Under the pieces are notes generated by a model that saw only the letters and a program-made list of their open reading frames with translations, searched no databases and had not been told where the DNA came from. A stretch of 64,000 nt of DNA from NCBI RefSeq assembly GCF_024748695.1, contig NZ_CP087176.1, forward strand, positions 923,501 to 987,500, in the 5' to 3' direction. The translations under genes were made by a program, and so were the position numbers. Each line of letters opens with the position of its first letter. The stretch's first letter is position 1. This stretch comes from Pseudomonas sp. B21-040 (GTDB taxonomy: Bacteria > Pseudomonadota > Gammaproteobacteria > Pseudomonadales > Pseudomonadaceae). Below are positions 45,806 through 58,392 of the stretch, in pieces.

Positions 45806-46364
45806 ACTGTCCTCTTACGTTCGATAGCAGGTGTATCCTGCTTTCTTTCAAGTACGCTTTCATTCCGTTGCCTGTCGATACACCGCCAGCGCCGTCGATT
45901 CTAACGGGTTGGTCGGTCTGCGCATATTGTTGCTGCGGGAACACAGTCATACGGGTGGTGGTAATCAGGGTCCTGCGGTTTTTTTCGTCGAAACGGGTGA
46001 TGCGTACCGAATCGATCAGCTCGACCTGAGTGCCGTCAGGGTTGACCTCTCCGTGCTCGCTCTGGACATGCCAGGGAAACTGGGTGCCGCGAAACATGTT
46101 CAGGTCGGGATTGGTCAGTAGCGTGACTTCGGACGCTTTCAGGTGTTCGACTTTGTCGGACGTCATTTCGTATTGCAATTTGCCGTCCGGCAGGAACTGC
46201 ACGCTATGGGCGTTGAGCGCGTAATAGTCGATCGCGCTTTCATCGACCTTGACCACAGGTTTGTCGAGGAAGCGTTCCGGGCTGATGTTCCAGTAGCCGA
46301 CTGCGGCGAACAGCGCCGCAATGCAGCCGAACAACAGAATGTTGCGAAACTTTTTGCTTAGCAT
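45792..46364 (-). CDS. lptC: LPS transport protein LptC
   Basis: A 190-residue bitopic inner-membrane protein: LSKKFRNILLFGCIAALFAA helix at the start, then the periplasmic LptC jellyroll (YEMTSDKVEHLKASEVTLL, GVSTGNGMKAYLKESRIHLL). It hands LPS from LptB2FG to LptA. ATG 46364 gives the usual length; an upstream in-frame ATG at 46415 would overlap kdsC. The ribosome site is weak, so coupling to kdsC translation is likely. Confidence 0.93.
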   Translation of the reverse strand: MLSKKFRNILLFGCIAALFAAVGYWNISPERFLDKPVVKVDESAIDYYALNAHSVQFLPDGKLQYEMTSDKVEHLKASEVTLLTNPDLNMFRGTQFPWHVQSEHGEVNPDGTQVELIDSVRITRFDEKNRRTLITTTRMTVFPQQQYAQTDQPVRIDGAGGVSTGNGMKAYLKESRIHLLSNVRGQYEAR

Positions 46365-46371
46365 AATGGGC

Positions 46372-46896
46372 TCACAGGTACGCAGCGTTGGCCGCATCAA
46401 GGCGGCCCTGGGCACGCAGGATCAATTCGCAGAATTCGCGAGCGGCACCCTCGCCACCACGGGCCTGGGTGATGCCGTGGGCGTGTTCTCGCACGAAGCT
46501 GGCTGCGTTGGCGACCGCCATGCCCAGGCCGACGCGGCGAATCACCGGTAGGTCTGGAAGGTCGTCGCCGAGGTAGGCCACTTGTTCATAGCTTAGATTG
46601 AGTTGGGCAAGCAGTTCGTCGAGCACCACCAGTTTGTCTTCACGACCCTGGTACAGGTGGGGAATGCCAAGATTCTTTGCGCGCCGCTCAACGACCGGGG
46701 TCTTGCGACCGCTAATGATAGCGGTCTGCACGCCGGCTGCCATCAACATCTTGATGCCTTGGCCGTCCAGTGTGTTGAACGTCTTGAATTCACTGCCGTC
46801 TTCAAGGAAATACAGGCGCCCGTCGGTCAGCACGCCATCGACGTCGAACACTGCCAGCTTGATCTGTTTGCCGCGTTGAAGCAGGTCCGAGCTCAT
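46372..46896 (-). CDS. kdsC: 3-deoxy-D-manno-octulosonate 8-phosphate phosphatase
   Basis: A 174-residue HAD-superfamily phosphatase that makes free Kdo from Kdo-8-phosphate. The nucleophile pair D18/D20 lies in LAVFDVDGVLTDG, followed by AAIISGRKTPVVERRA-like motif II and GDDLPDLPV with the third metal-binding Asp. No cap domain, as in the tetrameric type C0 family. It lies back to back (1-base overlap) with kdsD. Confidence 0.96.
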   Translation of the reverse strand: MSSDLLQRGKQIKLAVFDVDGVLTDGRLYFLEDGSEFKTFNTLDGQGIKMLMAAGVQTAIISGRKTPVVERRAKNLGIPHLYQGREDKLVVLDELLAQLNLSYEQVAYLGDDLPDLPVIRRVGLGMAVANAASFVREHAHGITQARGGEGAAREFCELILRAQGRLDAANAAYL

Positions 46897-47870
46897 TACA
46901 TTACTCCCGCACGCAGCAAGTCGTGCATGTTCAAGGCGCCGACCGGACGGTCTTCGCTGTCGACCACGACCAGCGCGTTGATTTTGTGGTCTTCCATGAT
47001 TTTCAGGGCTTCGGCGGCGAGCATCTCTGCGCGGGCAGTCTTGCCGTGGGCGGTCATGACCTGATCGATGGTAGCGCTATGGATATCGATGCTGCGGTCC
47101 AGCGTGCGGCGCAAGTCACCGTCGGTGAAGATCCCGGCCAGCTTGCCGTCCGCTTCCAGAATCACGGTCATGCCCAGGCCTTTGCGGGTCATTTCCATCA
47201 AGGCGTCCTTGAGCAAGGTGCCGCGTTGAACCTGTGGCAGCTCTTGTCCGGCGTGCATGACATTTTCCACTTTCAGCAGCAAACGTCGACCCAGCGCGCC
47301 ACCCGGGTGGGAAAAGGCGAAGTCTTCAGCGGTAAAGCCGCGAGCTTCCAGCAATGCAACGGCCAGGGCATCGCCCATGACCAGCGCGGCGGTGGTGGAG
47401 GAGGTCGGTGCCAGATTCAGCGGGCAGGCCTCGTGTTCGACGTGAACATTGAGGTTGACCTCGGCAGCCTTGGCCAGCGGTGAATCCGGGTTGCCGGTCA
47501 CGCTGATCAATTGGATGCCCAGACGCTTGATCAGGGGCAGCAGGGTGACGATTTCGTTGGTGGAGCCGGAGTTCGACAGGGCCAGGATGATGTCGTCGCG
47601 CGTGATCATGCCCATGTCGCCATGGCTGGCTTCGGCCGGATGCACGAAAAAAGCCGTGGTGCCGGTGCTGGCCAGGGTGGCGGCGATCTTGTTGCCGATG
47701 TGCCCTGATTTGCCCATGCCGACCACTACCACGCGGCCTTTGCTGGCCAGAATCATCTCGCAAGCGCGTACGAAATCAGCGTCGATATGGGGCAGCAAGC
47801 CTTCTACGGCTTCCAGTTCGAGGCGGATGGTGCGTTGTGCTGATTGAATCAGGTCGCTGGATTGGCTCAT
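46896..47870 (-). CDS. kdsD: Arabinose-5-phosphate isomerase KdsD
   Basis: A 324-residue enzyme that isomerises ribulose-5-phosphate to arabinose-5-phosphate for Kdo synthesis. SIS domain about 40-180 (VVVGMGKSGHIGNKIAATLAS, SNSGSTNEIV) and two CBS domains about 205-324 (GIFTDGDLRRTLDR). ATG 47870 gives MSQSSDLIQ; a longer frame to 47933 has no family support. First gene of the leftward kdsD-kdsC-lptC-lptA-lptB operon, divergent from mlaF. Confidence 0.95.
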   Translation of the reverse strand: MSQSSDLIQSAQRTIRLELEAVEGLLPHIDADFVRACEMILASKGRVVVVGMGKSGHIGNKIAATLASTGTTAFFVHPAEASHGDMGMITRDDIILALSNSGSTNEIVTLLPLIKRLGIQLISVTGNPDSPLAKAAEVNLNVHVEHEACPLNLAPTSSTTAALVMGDALAVALLEARGFTAEDFAFSHPGGALGRRLLLKVENVMHAGQELPQVQRGTLLKDALMEMTRKGLGMTVILEADGKLAGIFTDGDLRRTLDRSIDIHSATIDQVMTAHGKTARAEMLAAEALKIMEDHKINALVVVDSEDRPVGALNMHDLLRAGVM

Positions 47871-48136
47871 GTCAGAAATCGTATAGCCTGATGAAAAGGC
47901 GGCGATTATAGCGGTAATGATCAAAACCCTCACGCAAGTTCGTCACGCTTTGTCATTCCCGCTTGCCGAATACCCTCTAAACGAGGCTTTTTGCCACAAG
48001 ATGGTCTGGCTTGGGCCTTTGGCGCTTGGCCTTTGCAGTGATATAGTTCGCCGCCAGTTCGGCCTGCCCGGGGAGGTATGTGCTTTCGTCAGAGAGCCAG
48101 GCGTCCGAGTGAGAGGCTGCATCGCAAGGAGTTTAG

Positions 48137-48946
48137 ATGAGTGCCGATAACGCCTACGCGGTCGAGCTGAAGGGACTGTCCTTCAAGCGCGGAACGCGCA
48201 GCATTTTCAATAACGTCGATATCCGTATCCCGCGCGGCAAGGTCACCGGCATCATGGGGCCTTCCGGGTGTGGCAAAACCACGCTGCTGCGATTGATGGG
48301 CGCACAATTGCGTCCATCAAAGGGCGAAGTCTGGGTCAACGGCCAGAACCTGCCCAAGTTGTCGCGCAGTGATCTGTTCGATGCGCGCAAGCACATGGGG
48401 GTGCTGTTCCAGAGCGGCGCCCTGTTTACCGACCTCGATGTGTTCGAGAACGTCGCCTTCCCGCTGCGCGTTCATACCGAGCTGCCGGAAGAAATGATCC
48501 GCGACATCGTCCTGCTTAAATTGCAGGCCGTGGGCTTGCGTGGCGCCATCGACCTGATGCCTGACGAGTTGTCCGGCGGCATGAAGCGTCGTGTCGCGCT
48601 CGCCCGGGCGATTGCTCTCGATCCGCAGATTCTCATGTATGACGAGCCATTTGTCGGCCAGGATCCTATCGCCATGGGGGTGCTGGTGCGTCTGATCCGT
48701 CTGCTTAACGATGCCCTGGGCATCACCAGTATCGTGGTGTCCCACGATCTGGCCGAGACAGCGAGCATCGCCGACTATATCTATGTCGTCGGCGAAGGTC
48801 AGGTATTGGGGCAGGGGACTCCCGAGGAGCTGATGAACTCCCAGGAACCACGGATCCGCCAATTCATGACCGGTGAACCTGACGGCCCTGTTGCATACCA
48901 CTTTCCAGCGACGGACTACCGCGCAGATCTTCTGGGGAAGCGTTGA
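48137..48946 (+). CDS. mlaF: Phospholipid ABC transporter ATPase MlaF
   Basis: A 269-residue ATPase of the Mla system, which keeps outer-membrane lipid asymmetry. Walker [10 protein letters not shown], signature [16 protein letters not shown], Walker [20 protein letters not shown] precedes the ATG. First of the mlaFEDCB operon; the 266 bases upstream to kdsD must hold both promoters. Confidence 0.96.
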   Translation: MSADNAYAVELKGLSFKRGTRSIFNNVDIRIPRGKVTGIMGPSGCGKTTLLRLMGAQLRPSKGEVWVNGQNLPKLSRSDLFDARKHMGVLFQSGALFTDLDVFENVAFPLRVHTELPEEMIRDIVLLKLQAVGLRGAIDLMPDELSGGMKRRVALARAIALDPQILMYDEPFVGQDPIAMGVLVRLIRLLNDALGITSIVVSHDLAETASIADYIYVVGEGQVLGQGTPEELMNSQEPRIRQFMTGEPDGPVAYHFPATDYRADLLGKR

Positions 48947-49743
48947 TGCGCAAGATTTCATTAATAGAACGCGTGCGCCGGTTCGGCCACTCTGCCATCG
49001 ACGCACTGGCGGTGTTCGGACGTTCGACGATTTTCCTGTTTCATGCCTTGCTCGGTCGCGGTGGCATCGGCGGCGGTTTTGGCCTGCTGATCAAGCAGTT
49101 GCATTCCGTTGGCGTGATGTCCCTGGTGATCATTGTGGTCTCCGGGGTGTTCATCGGGATGGTGCTCGCGCTGCAGGGCTTCAATATCCTGTCCAGCTAC
49201 GGCTCGGAACAGGCGGTGGGGCAGATGGTCGCGCTGACGCTGTTGCGTGAGTTGGGACCGGTCGTGACGGCCTTGTTGTTCGCCGGGCGTGCCGGTTCGG
49301 CGCTAACGGCCGAAATCGGCAACATGAAGTCCACCGAGCAGCTGTCCAGTCTGGAAATGATTGGTGTCGACCCGCTCAAATACATCGTTGCCCCGCGCCT
49401 GTGGGCCGGCTTCATTTCCCTGCCGGTGCTGGCGATGATTTTCAGCGTGGTGGGTATCTGGGGTGGTTCGTGGGTGGCCGTCGACTGGCTGGGCGTCTAT
49501 GAAGGTTCCTACTGGTCGAACATGCAAAACAGCGTGACGTTCACTGACGATGTGCTCAATGGCATCATCAAAAGCATCGTCTTCGCGTTCGTCGTGACCT
49601 GGATCGCCGTATTCCAAGGCTATGACTGTGAGCCCACTTCCGAGGGGATCAGTCGTGCCACTACCAAGACCGTGGTGTATGCCTCTTTGGCAGTGCTCGG
49701 CCTGGACTTTATTCTGACCGCCTTGATGTTTGGAGATTTCTGA
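48946..49743 (+). CDS. mlaE: Phospholipid ABC transporter permease MlaE
   Basis: A 265-residue permease with an amino-terminal interfacial helix and about five to six membrane helices of the MlaE/YrbE family ([35 protein letters not shown] block, [20 protein letters not shown]). ATG 48946 overlaps the mlaF stop by one base. Confidence 0.95.
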   Translation: MRKISLIERVRRFGHSAIDALAVFGRSTIFLFHALLGRGGIGGGFGLLIKQLHSVGVMSLVIIVVSGVFIGMVLALQGFNILSSYGSEQAVGQMVALTLLRELGPVVTALLFAGRAGSALTAEIGNMKSTEQLSSLEMIGVDPLKYIVAPRLWAGFISLPVLAMIFSVVGIWGGSWVAVDWLGVYEGSYWSNMQNSVTFTDDVLNGIIKSIVFAFVVTWIAVFQGYDCEPTSEGISRATTKTVVYASLAVLGLDFILTALMFGDF

Positions 49744-50210
49744 TGCAAAACCGCACCCTGGAAATCGGTGTCGGCCTTTTCTTGCTGGCTGGCATCCTGG
49801 CTTTGCTGTTGCTGGCTTTGCGGGTCAGTGGCCTGTCCCCGAGCCCGAGCACCGACACGTATAAACTTTATGCATACTTCGACAATATCGCCGGTTTGAC
49901 GGTCAGAGCTAAAGTGACCATGGCCGGTGTGACCATCGGCAAGGTCACGGCGATCGATCTGGACCGCGACAGCTTCACCGGTCGGGTGACCATGCAACTG
50001 GAAAAGCGCGTAGATAACCTGCCGGCTGACTCCACTGCATCTATCCTGACGGCTGGCTTGTTGGGCGAGAAGTACATCGGTATCAGCGTGGGCGGCGAAG
50101 AAGCCTTGCTCAAGGATGGTGGAACCATCCATGACACCCAGTCGTCGCTGGTACTCGAAGACCTGATCGGTAAATTCCTGCTCAATACCGTTAGTAAAGA
50201 CGCCAAATGA
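49743..50210 (+). CDS. mlaD: Phospholipid-binding MCE protein MlaD
   Basis: A 155-residue protein with one amino-terminal helix (EIGVGLFLLAGILALLLLAL) and a single MCE domain (about 40-125: YAYFDNIAGLTVRAKVTMAG). Hexamers of MlaD form the hydrophobic channel above MlaE. Overlaps mlaE by one base. Confidence 0.95.
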   Translation: MQNRTLEIGVGLFLLAGILALLLLALRVSGLSPSPSTDTYKLYAYFDNIAGLTVRAKVTMAGVTIGKVTAIDLDRDSFTGRVTMQLEKRVDNLPADSTASILTAGLLGEKYIGISVGGEEALLKDGGTIHDTQSSLVLEDLIGKFLLNTVSKDAK

Positions 50211-50221
50211 GGAGCTTTTGA

Positions 50222-50863
50222 ATGATCTCTACCTTGCGACGTGGCCTGTTGGTATTACTCGCGGCGATGCCGTTGGTGGCTAACGCCGTGGCGGCGCCTT
50301 CCGCGCACGATCTGGTACAGGACACCACCACCCGGATGCTTGCCGATCTGTCGGCGAATAAAGAGAAGTACAAGCAGGACCCGCAGGATTTCTACACGGC
50401 GTTGAACACCATCGTCGGACCTGTGGTGGATGCCGAGGGTATTTCCAAGAGCATCATGACGGTCAAGTACTCGCGCAAAGCCACACCGGCACAGATGAAA
50501 ACCTTCGAAGAAAACTTCAAGAAGGGCCTGTTCCAGTTTTATGGCAATGCTTTGCTCGAATACAACAACCAGGGCATCACCGTCGATCCTGCCAAGGACG
50601 AGTCGGGTGACCGCACCAGTGTTGGCATGACGGTCAAGGGCAACAACGGCGCGATCTACCCGGTGTCTTACACGCTGGAAAAGATCAACGGCGAGTGGAA
50701 ACTGCGTAACGTCATCATCAATGGCATCAACATTGGCAAGCTGTTCCGCGATCAGTTCGCTGATGCGATGCAGCGAAATGGCAACGACCTGGACAAGACC
50801 ATCAACAACTGGGCCGGGGAAGTCGCCAAAGCCAAGGCATCGACCGAGACCACTAACCAATGA
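50222..50863 (+). CDS. mlaC: Periplasmic phospholipid carrier MlaC
   Basis: A 213-residue soluble periplasmic protein with signal peptide MISTLRRGLLVLLAAMPLVA and cleavage near AAPSAHD. The Tol_Tol_Ttg2 fold shows RKATPAQMKTFEENFKKGL and EWKLRNVIINGINIGKLFRDQF near the carboxy end. It shuttles phospholipid between MlaA and MlaD. Confidence 0.95.
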   Translation: MISTLRRGLLVLLAAMPLVANAVAAPSAHDLVQDTTTRMLADLSANKEKYKQDPQDFYTALNTIVGPVVDAEGISKSIMTVKYSRKATPAQMKTFEENFKKGLFQFYGNALLEYNNQGITVDPAKDESGDRTSVGMTVKGNNGAIYPVSYTLEKINGEWKLRNVIINGINIGKLFRDQFADAMQRNGNDLDKTINNWAGEVAKAKASTETTNQ

Positions 50864-51165
50864 GTGTGTCGGCCATTCGCATGAGTGAAACCGGCGAGCT
50901 TCGGCTCAGCGGCATGCTGGATTACCTGACCGGCCCCGACTTGCGCAAGCAGGGACAGGCGCTGATCAAAGCCAGTACCGCGACCGAAGTGGTGGTCGAT
51001 TGTTCGGCGGTGTTGAAGTCCAGCAGTGTCGGCTTGTCGCTGCTGCTGTGCTTCATCCGTGATGCGCAGGCCGCCGGCAAGGCGCTGAGCATTCGCGGGA
51101 TGCCGGAAGACATGCGTGAAATCGCTCAGGTCAGCGAATTGACCGAGCTGTTGGCGCATCCCTAA
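50860..51165 (+). CDS. mlaB: STAS-domain protein MlaB
   Basis: A 101-residue STAS protein that binds MlaF and stabilises the complex. The helix-start motif SSSVGLSLLLCFIRDAQ holds the conserved Ser/Thr. Its ATG overlaps the mlaC stop (ATGA). Confidence 0.93.
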   Translation: MSVSAIRMSETGELRLSGMLDYLTGPDLRKQGQALIKASTATEVVVDCSAVLKSSSVGLSLLLCFIRDAQAAGKALSIRGMPEDMREIAQVSELTELLAHP

Positions 51166-51179
51166 ACGCATCTATTAAG

Positions 51180-51233
51180 AAGCCCCCCGTCAGAGTCCTG
51201 CTTCGCGGGGTTCGCAGGCGCGGGGCTTTTTTG
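51180..51233 (+). terminator. Rho-independent terminator after mlaB
   Basis: AAGCCCC pairs with GGGGCTTTTTT around a loop with an inner hairpin (GCTTCGC/GCGGGG region), ending in T6G. It closes the mla operon ahead of ibaG. Confidence 0.85.
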
Positions 51234-51278
51234 TATGATGTCCGACCCGCGCGCACAGGGCGCCGATTGAGGTTGAGC

Positions 51279-52806
<1,528 letters not shown>

Positions 52807-52818
52807 TTTCTGCTGCAT

Positions 52819-52872
52819 GGGCATAAGGACATGCCCGTTGAATTGTTGAAGTCGAGCCGGTTTCCGGCTCGA
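52819..52872 (+). terminator. Two hairpins between murA and hisG
   Basis: GGGCAT/ATGCCC (52819-52836) and TCGAGCCGG/CCGGCTCGA around TTT (52852-52872). Neither has a strong T tract, so termination may be partial or Rho-assisted. Confidence 0.55.
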
Positions 52873-52932
52873 TGTGTGTCCGGCGTCATTTGCGACCGGA
52901 CATGAGTACCTTGATAAGGACTGACGTTTCCC

Positions 52933-53568
52933 ATGTTGACTATCGCACTGTCCAAGGGCCGCATCCTTGACGACACTTTGCCGCTTCTGGCTGAAGCGGG
53001 CATCGTGCCGACCGAGAATCCGGACAAGAGCCGCAAGCTGATCATCCCCACGACTCAGCCTGACGTACGTCTGCTGATCGTGCGCGCCACCGACGTGCCG
53101 ACGTATGTCGAACATGGTGCCGCGGACCTCGGTGTCGCCGGTAAAGATGTGCTGATGGAATATGGCGGCCAGGGCTTGTACGAGCCTTTGGACCTGCGAA
53201 TTGCCCTCTGCAAGCTGATGACTGCCGGCCGTGTCGGCGATGTCGAGCCTAAGGGCCGCCTGCGGGTGGCGACCAAGTTCGTCAACGTTGCCAAGCGTTA
53301 CTACGCCGAGCAGGGTCGCCAGGTCGACATCATCAAGCTGTACGGCTCGATGGAGCTGGCGCCGCTGATTGGTCTGGCGGACAAGATCATTGACGTGGTC
53401 GACACCGGCAACACCCTGCGCGCCAATGGCCTGGAACCCCAGGATTTCATTGCCGACATCAGCTCTCGGCTGATCGTCAACAAAGCTTCGATGAAAATGC
53501 AACACGCCCGAATCCAGGCGTTGATCGACACCCTGCGCAAGGCAGTGGAGTCTCGACACCGCGGCTGA
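52933..53568 (+). CDS. hisG: ATP phosphoribosyltransferase, short form
   Basis: A 211-residue HisG of the short type (HisG-S), which needs HisZ as regulatory subunit; it performs the first step of histidine synthesis. Marks: [40 protein letters not shown], and the PRPP-loop [15 protein letters not shown]. hisZ is not in this window. 126 bases separate it from hisD. Confidence 0.97.
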   Translation: MLTIALSKGRILDDTLPLLAEAGIVPTENPDKSRKLIIPTTQPDVRLLIVRATDVPTYVEHGAADLGVAGKDVLMEYGGQGLYEPLDLRIALCKLMTAGRVGDVEPKGRLRVATKFVNVAKRYYAEQGRQVDIIKLYGSMELAPLIGLADKIIDVVDTGNTLRANGLEPQDFIADISSRLIVNKASMKMQHARIQALIDTLRKAVESRHRG

Positions 53569-53694
53569 TTTACCTGCGCGACGTTAAGTCGCGCCCGTCT
53601 ATCCGCCTCATAGCCAGAATTCTCAGGTGCCCAAGCGGAAACGACTGCTAAGTTAGGGCGCCTGAGTTTTTGCCAATTCTATGAGGCTCTCGCT

Positions 53695-55020
53695 ATGACC
53701 GCACCGACTGCAATTCGCCGACTGAACGCTGCTGATCCGGATTTCGCGCATCATCTGGATCATCTGCTGAGCTGGGAAAGTGTGTCTGACGACTCGGTCA
53801 ATCAGCGGGTGCTGGACATCATCAAAGCCGTGCGCGAGCGTGGCGATGCGGCGCTGGTGGAGTTCACCCAGAAGTTCGACGGCCTGGAAGTCGCCTCGAT
53901 GGCGGACTTGATCCTGCCGCGCGAACGTCTTGAACTGGCGCTTACGCGCATTACCGTGCCTCAGCGCGAAGCCCTGGAAAAAGCTGCTACACGTGTGCGC
54001 AGCTACCACGAGAAGCAGAAGCAGGATTCCTGGAGCTACACCGAAGCCGATGGCACGGTGCTGGGCCAGAAGGTCACGCCGCTGGATCGCGCCGGTCTGT
54101 ATGTTCCAGGCGGCAAGGCGTCGTACCCCTCTTCGGTGTTGATGAACGCGATTCCGGCCAAGGTCGCTGGCGTGACCGAAGTGGTCATGGTGGTGCCGAC
54201 CCCGCGCGGTGAAATCAACGAACTGGTGCTGGCCGCGGCGTGCATTGCCGGGGTTGATCGGGTGTTCACCATCGGCGGTGCCCAAGCCGTGGCCGCGCTG
54301 GCTTACGGCACCGAAAGCGTGCCGAAAGTCGACAAAGTGGTCGGCCCCGGCAACATCTATGTCGCCACCGCCAAGCGCCATGTGTTTGGTCAGGTCGGTA
54401 TCGACATGATCGCCGGCCCGTCCGAAATTCTTGTGGTGTGCGACGGCCAGACCGATCCGGACTGGATCGCCATGGACCTGTTCTCCCAGGCCGAACACGA
54501 TGAAGACGCCCAGGCCATTCTCGTCAGCCCGGACGCGGAATTCCTCGACAAGGTCGCCGCGAGCATCAGCAAATTGATGCCGACCATGGAGCGTGCCGAG
54601 ATCATCGAAACGTCGATCAATGGCCGTGGTGCATTGATCCAGGTGCGCGACATGGAGCAAGCCATCGAAGTGGCTAACCGCATTGCGCCGGAACACCTGG
54701 AGTTGTCGGTTGCAGATCCGCAGGCCTGGTTGCCGAAGATCCGTCACGCCGGCGCGATTTTCATGGGCCGTCACACGTCCGAAGCCCTGGGTGATTACTG
54801 CGCCGGTCCGAACCACGTATTGCCGACTTCCGGCACCGCGCGCTTCTCCTCGCCGTTGGGCGTGTATGACTTCCAGAAACGCTCGTCGATCATCTTCTGC
54901 TCCGAGCAGGGGGCGTCCGAACTGGGCAAGACCGCGTCCGTGCTGGCCCGTGGCGAGTCGCTGACCGCCCACGCCCGTAGCGCCGAGTACCGCATCATCG
55001 ACGAGCAAAAGGGAAACTGA
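53695..55020 (+). CDS. hisD: Histidinol dehydrogenase
   Basis: A 441-residue NAD- and zinc-dependent enzyme for the last two steps of histidine synthesis. Marks: [79 protein letters not shown] 53695 (a weak ribosome site) and typical length. hisC follows after 2 bases. Confidence 0.98.
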   Translation: MTAPTAIRRLNAADPDFAHHLDHLLSWESVSDDSVNQRVLDIIKAVRERGDAALVEFTQKFDGLEVASMADLILPRERLELALTRITVPQREALEKAATRVRSYHEKQKQDSWSYTEADGTVLGQKVTPLDRAGLYVPGGKASYPSSVLMNAIPAKVAGVTEVVMVVPTPRGEINELVLAAACIAGVDRVFTIGGAQAVAALAYGTESVPKVDKVVGPGNIYVATAKRHVFGQVGIDMIAGPSEILVVCDGQTDPDWIAMDLFSQAEHDEDAQAILVSPDAEFLDKVAASISKLMPTMERAEIIETSINGRGALIQVRDMEQAIEVANRIAPEHLELSVADPQAWLPKIRHAGAIFMGRHTSEALGDYCAGPNHVLPTSGTARFSSPLGVYDFQKRSSIIFCSEQGASELGKTASVLARGESLTAHARSAEYRIIDEQKGN

Positions 55021-55022
55021 AC

Positions 55023-56075
55023 ATGAGTAAATTCTGGAGCTCGTTCGTTAAGGATCTGGTGCCTTACGTGCCGGGCGAGCAGCCGAAACTGGCAAAACTG
55101 GTCAAGCTCAACACCAACGAAAACCCGTACGGTCCATCACCCAAAGCCTTGGCGGCGATGCAGACCGAACTGAACGACAACCTGCGTCTGTACCCGGACC
55201 CGAACAGCGATGTGCTGAAACAAGCCGTGGCCAAGTACTACGGGGTGCAGAGCAACCAGGTATTCCTCGGCAACGGTTCCGATGAAGTCCTGGCGCACAT
55301 TTTCCACGGCTTGCTGCAACACGATCAACCGCTGCTGTTCCCGGATATCAGCTACAGCTTCTATCCGGTGTATTGCGGCTTGTACGGCATCAAGTTCGAC
55401 GCGGTGCCGCTGGACGAACACTTCCAGATCAACCCGGCGGATTACGCCAAGCCGAACGGCGGGATCATTTTCCCTAACCCGAATGCGCCGACCGGCTGCC
55501 TGCTGGCGCTGGATGCGGTGGAGCAAATCCTCAAGGCCAGCCCGGATTCGGTGGTCGTCGTGGACGAGGCTTACATCGACTTCGGTGGCGAAACGGCGAT
55601 CACTCTGGTGGATCGTTATCCGAACCTGCTGGTGACGCAGACTCTGTCCAAGTCCCGTTCCCTGGCCGGCCTGCGGGTTGGCCTGGCGGTGGGGCATCCG
55701 GATTTGATCGAAGCGCTTGAGCGGATCAAGAACAGCTTCAACTCCTACCCGCTGGATCGACTGGCGATTGTGGGGGCTGCGGCGGCGTTCGAGGATCGCG
55801 AGTACTTCGACAAAACGTGTCGGTTGGTCATCGACAGCCGCGACAAGGTAGTCGGGCAGTTGGAGGCGAAGGGATTTGAGGTGCTGCCGTCGGCGGCGAA
55901 CTTCATTTTCGCGCGTCACCCGCAGCATGATGCGGCAGGACTCGCGGCGAAGTTGCGTGAGCAGGGCGTGATTGTCCGGCACTTCAAGCAGGAGCGGATT
56001 GCGCAGTTCCTGCGGATTTCGATTGGTACGCCGGAGCAGAATCAGGCGCTGATCGACGGCCTCGGCGATCTCTAA
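55023..56075 (+). CDS. hisC: Histidinol-phosphate aminotransferase
   Basis: A 350-residue class II PLP aminotransferase that converts imidazole acetol phosphate to histidinol phosphate. The PLP lysine is K210 in [36 protein letters not shown] and the end part also match. It is coupled to hisD. Confidence 0.96.
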   Translation: MSKFWSSFVKDLVPYVPGEQPKLAKLVKLNTNENPYGPSPKALAAMQTELNDNLRLYPDPNSDVLKQAVAKYYGVQSNQVFLGNGSDEVLAHIFHGLLQHDQPLLFPDISYSFYPVYCGLYGIKFDAVPLDEHFQINPADYAKPNGGIIFPNPNAPTGCLLALDAVEQILKASPDSVVVVDEAYIDFGGETAITLVDRYPNLLVTQTLSKSRSLAGLRVGLAVGHPDLIEALERIKNSFNSYPLDRLAIVGAAAAFEDREYFDKTCRLVIDSRDKVVGQLEAKGFEVLPSAANFIFARHPQHDAAGLAAKLREQGVIVRHFKQERIAQFLRISIGTPEQNQALIDGLGDL

Positions 56076-56099
56076 AAGCCCCCTCTGACTGATCGTCAC

Positions 56100-56132
56100 T
56101 GATCGTTCCCACGCAGAGCGTGGGAACGATCA
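56100..56132. repeat. Short REP-like palindrome between convergent hisC and algW
   Basis: TGATCGTTCCCACGC pairs exactly with GCGTGGGAACGATCA around AGA. It is the minimal form of the element at 19798 and probably acts as a two-way terminator. Confidence 0.85.
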
Positions 56133-56137
56133 ATCAC

Positions 56138-57298
<1,161 letters not shown>

Positions 57299-57400
57299 TA
57301 AGCACGTCCTGAAAGGTTGCAGGCGGTATGAGACCGCCCATAATGTCGCGCATTATACGAGGCCGAGCACGCCTCTGAACGGGATATTTAGGAGTCTTTT

Positions 57401-58159
57401 ATGGCCGTCGCCCTGAGCACCCTGGTTGAAGAAGCCGACCGTTACCTCGCCAGTGCCAAGATTGCTGATTACTGCCCCAACGGTTTGCAGGTCGAGGGCC
57501 GGCCGCAAGTGATGCGTATCGTCAGCGGTGTCACCGCCAGCCAGGCGCTGCTGGACGCCGCCGTCGAAGCTCAGGCCGACCTGGTACTGGTGCATCACGG
57601 CTATTTCTGGAAGGGCGAGAACCCGTGCATCACCGGCATGAAGCAGCGTCGGTTGAAAACCTTGCTCAAGCACGACATCAGCCTGTTGTCCTACCATTTG
57701 CCGCTGGATCTGCACCCGGACGTGGGCAATAACGTGCAATTGGCCAGGCAGTTGGACATTACGGTCGAAGGGCCGCTGGATCCGGACAATCTGAAAGTCG
57801 TCGGCCTGGTCGGCTCGTTGAGTGAACCGATGACGCCGCGTGATTTCGCCCGCCGTGTCCAGGAAGTCATGGGCCGCGAGCCGCTGCTGATCGAAGGTAG
57901 CGAGATGATTCGCCGGGTTGGCTGGTGCACCGGTGGTGGCCAGGGGTACATCGATCAGGCGGTGCTCGCCGGTGTCGACCTGTACCTCAGTGGCGAAGCC
58001 TCCGAGCAGACGTTCCACAGCGCGCGGGAAAACGACATCAGCTTCATCGCCGCCGGCCATCACGCCACCGAGCGTTATGGCGTGCAGGCGCTGGGGGACT
58101 ATCTGGCGCGACGCTTTGCGCTGGAACACATCTTCATCGATTGCCCCAATCCCATCTGA
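57401..58159 (+). CDS. Nif3-like dinuclear metal centre protein
   Basis: A 252-residue NIF3/YbgI-type protein that forms toroidal hexamers with two metal ions per subunit. Metal ligands lie in LVHHGYFWKGE and FIAAGHHATERYGVQALGDYL; DYCPNGLQVEG is the usual amino-terminal motif. Proposed roles include GTP cyclohydrolase I-related activity, but the true function is not settled. The ATG has TAGGAG 8 bases upstream. Confidence 0.92.
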   Translation: MAVALSTLVEEADRYLASAKIADYCPNGLQVEGRPQVMRIVSGVTASQALLDAAVEAQADLVLVHHGYFWKGENPCITGMKQRRLKTLLKHDISLLSYHLPLDLHPDVGNNVQLARQLDITVEGPLDPDNLKVVGLVGSLSEPMTPRDFARRVQEVMGREPLLIEGSEMIRRVGWCTGGGQGYIDQAVLAGVDLYLSGEASEQTFHSARENDISFIAAGHHATERYGVQALGDYLARRFALEHIFIDCPNPI

Positions 58160-58171
58160 TGACCTGCCTCC

Positions 58172-58243
58172 CCTGTAGGAGCAAGGCTTGCCCGCGATAG
58201 CGATCTCAAGGACGCCATCGCCGGCAAGCCGTGCTCCTACAGG
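58172..58243. repeat. REPIN (inverted REP pair)
   Basis: CCTGTAGGAGCAAGGCTTGC... (58172-58198) with its near-perfect inverse (58217-58243), directly after the nif3-like gene. Confidence 0.9.
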
Positions 58244-58271
58244 AGATCGCCATTCACCAGCCCAAACGAGG

Positions 58272-58289
58272 GGGTATATTCATATACCC
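58272..58289. promoter_or_regulatory. Palindrome in the cysD promoter region (possible CysB-controlled site)
   Basis: GGGTATATTCATATACCC is a perfect palindrome around TC, about 105 bases before cysD. TATATTCATAT-like sequences are common at sulfur-starvation promoters under the LysR regulator CysB, so it is a candidate operator or activator site. Only the palindrome is seen directly. Confidence 0.4.
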
Positions 58290-58392
58290 TTTCGATCTAG
58301 TTGGCGTCCTGATTAGAAGAGGTCGCTGTGCTAGGATTCCTCGCTCGAACACGGCCCGCTGGCCGTCCATAAGATCGTTTTCGTGAGTAGCC

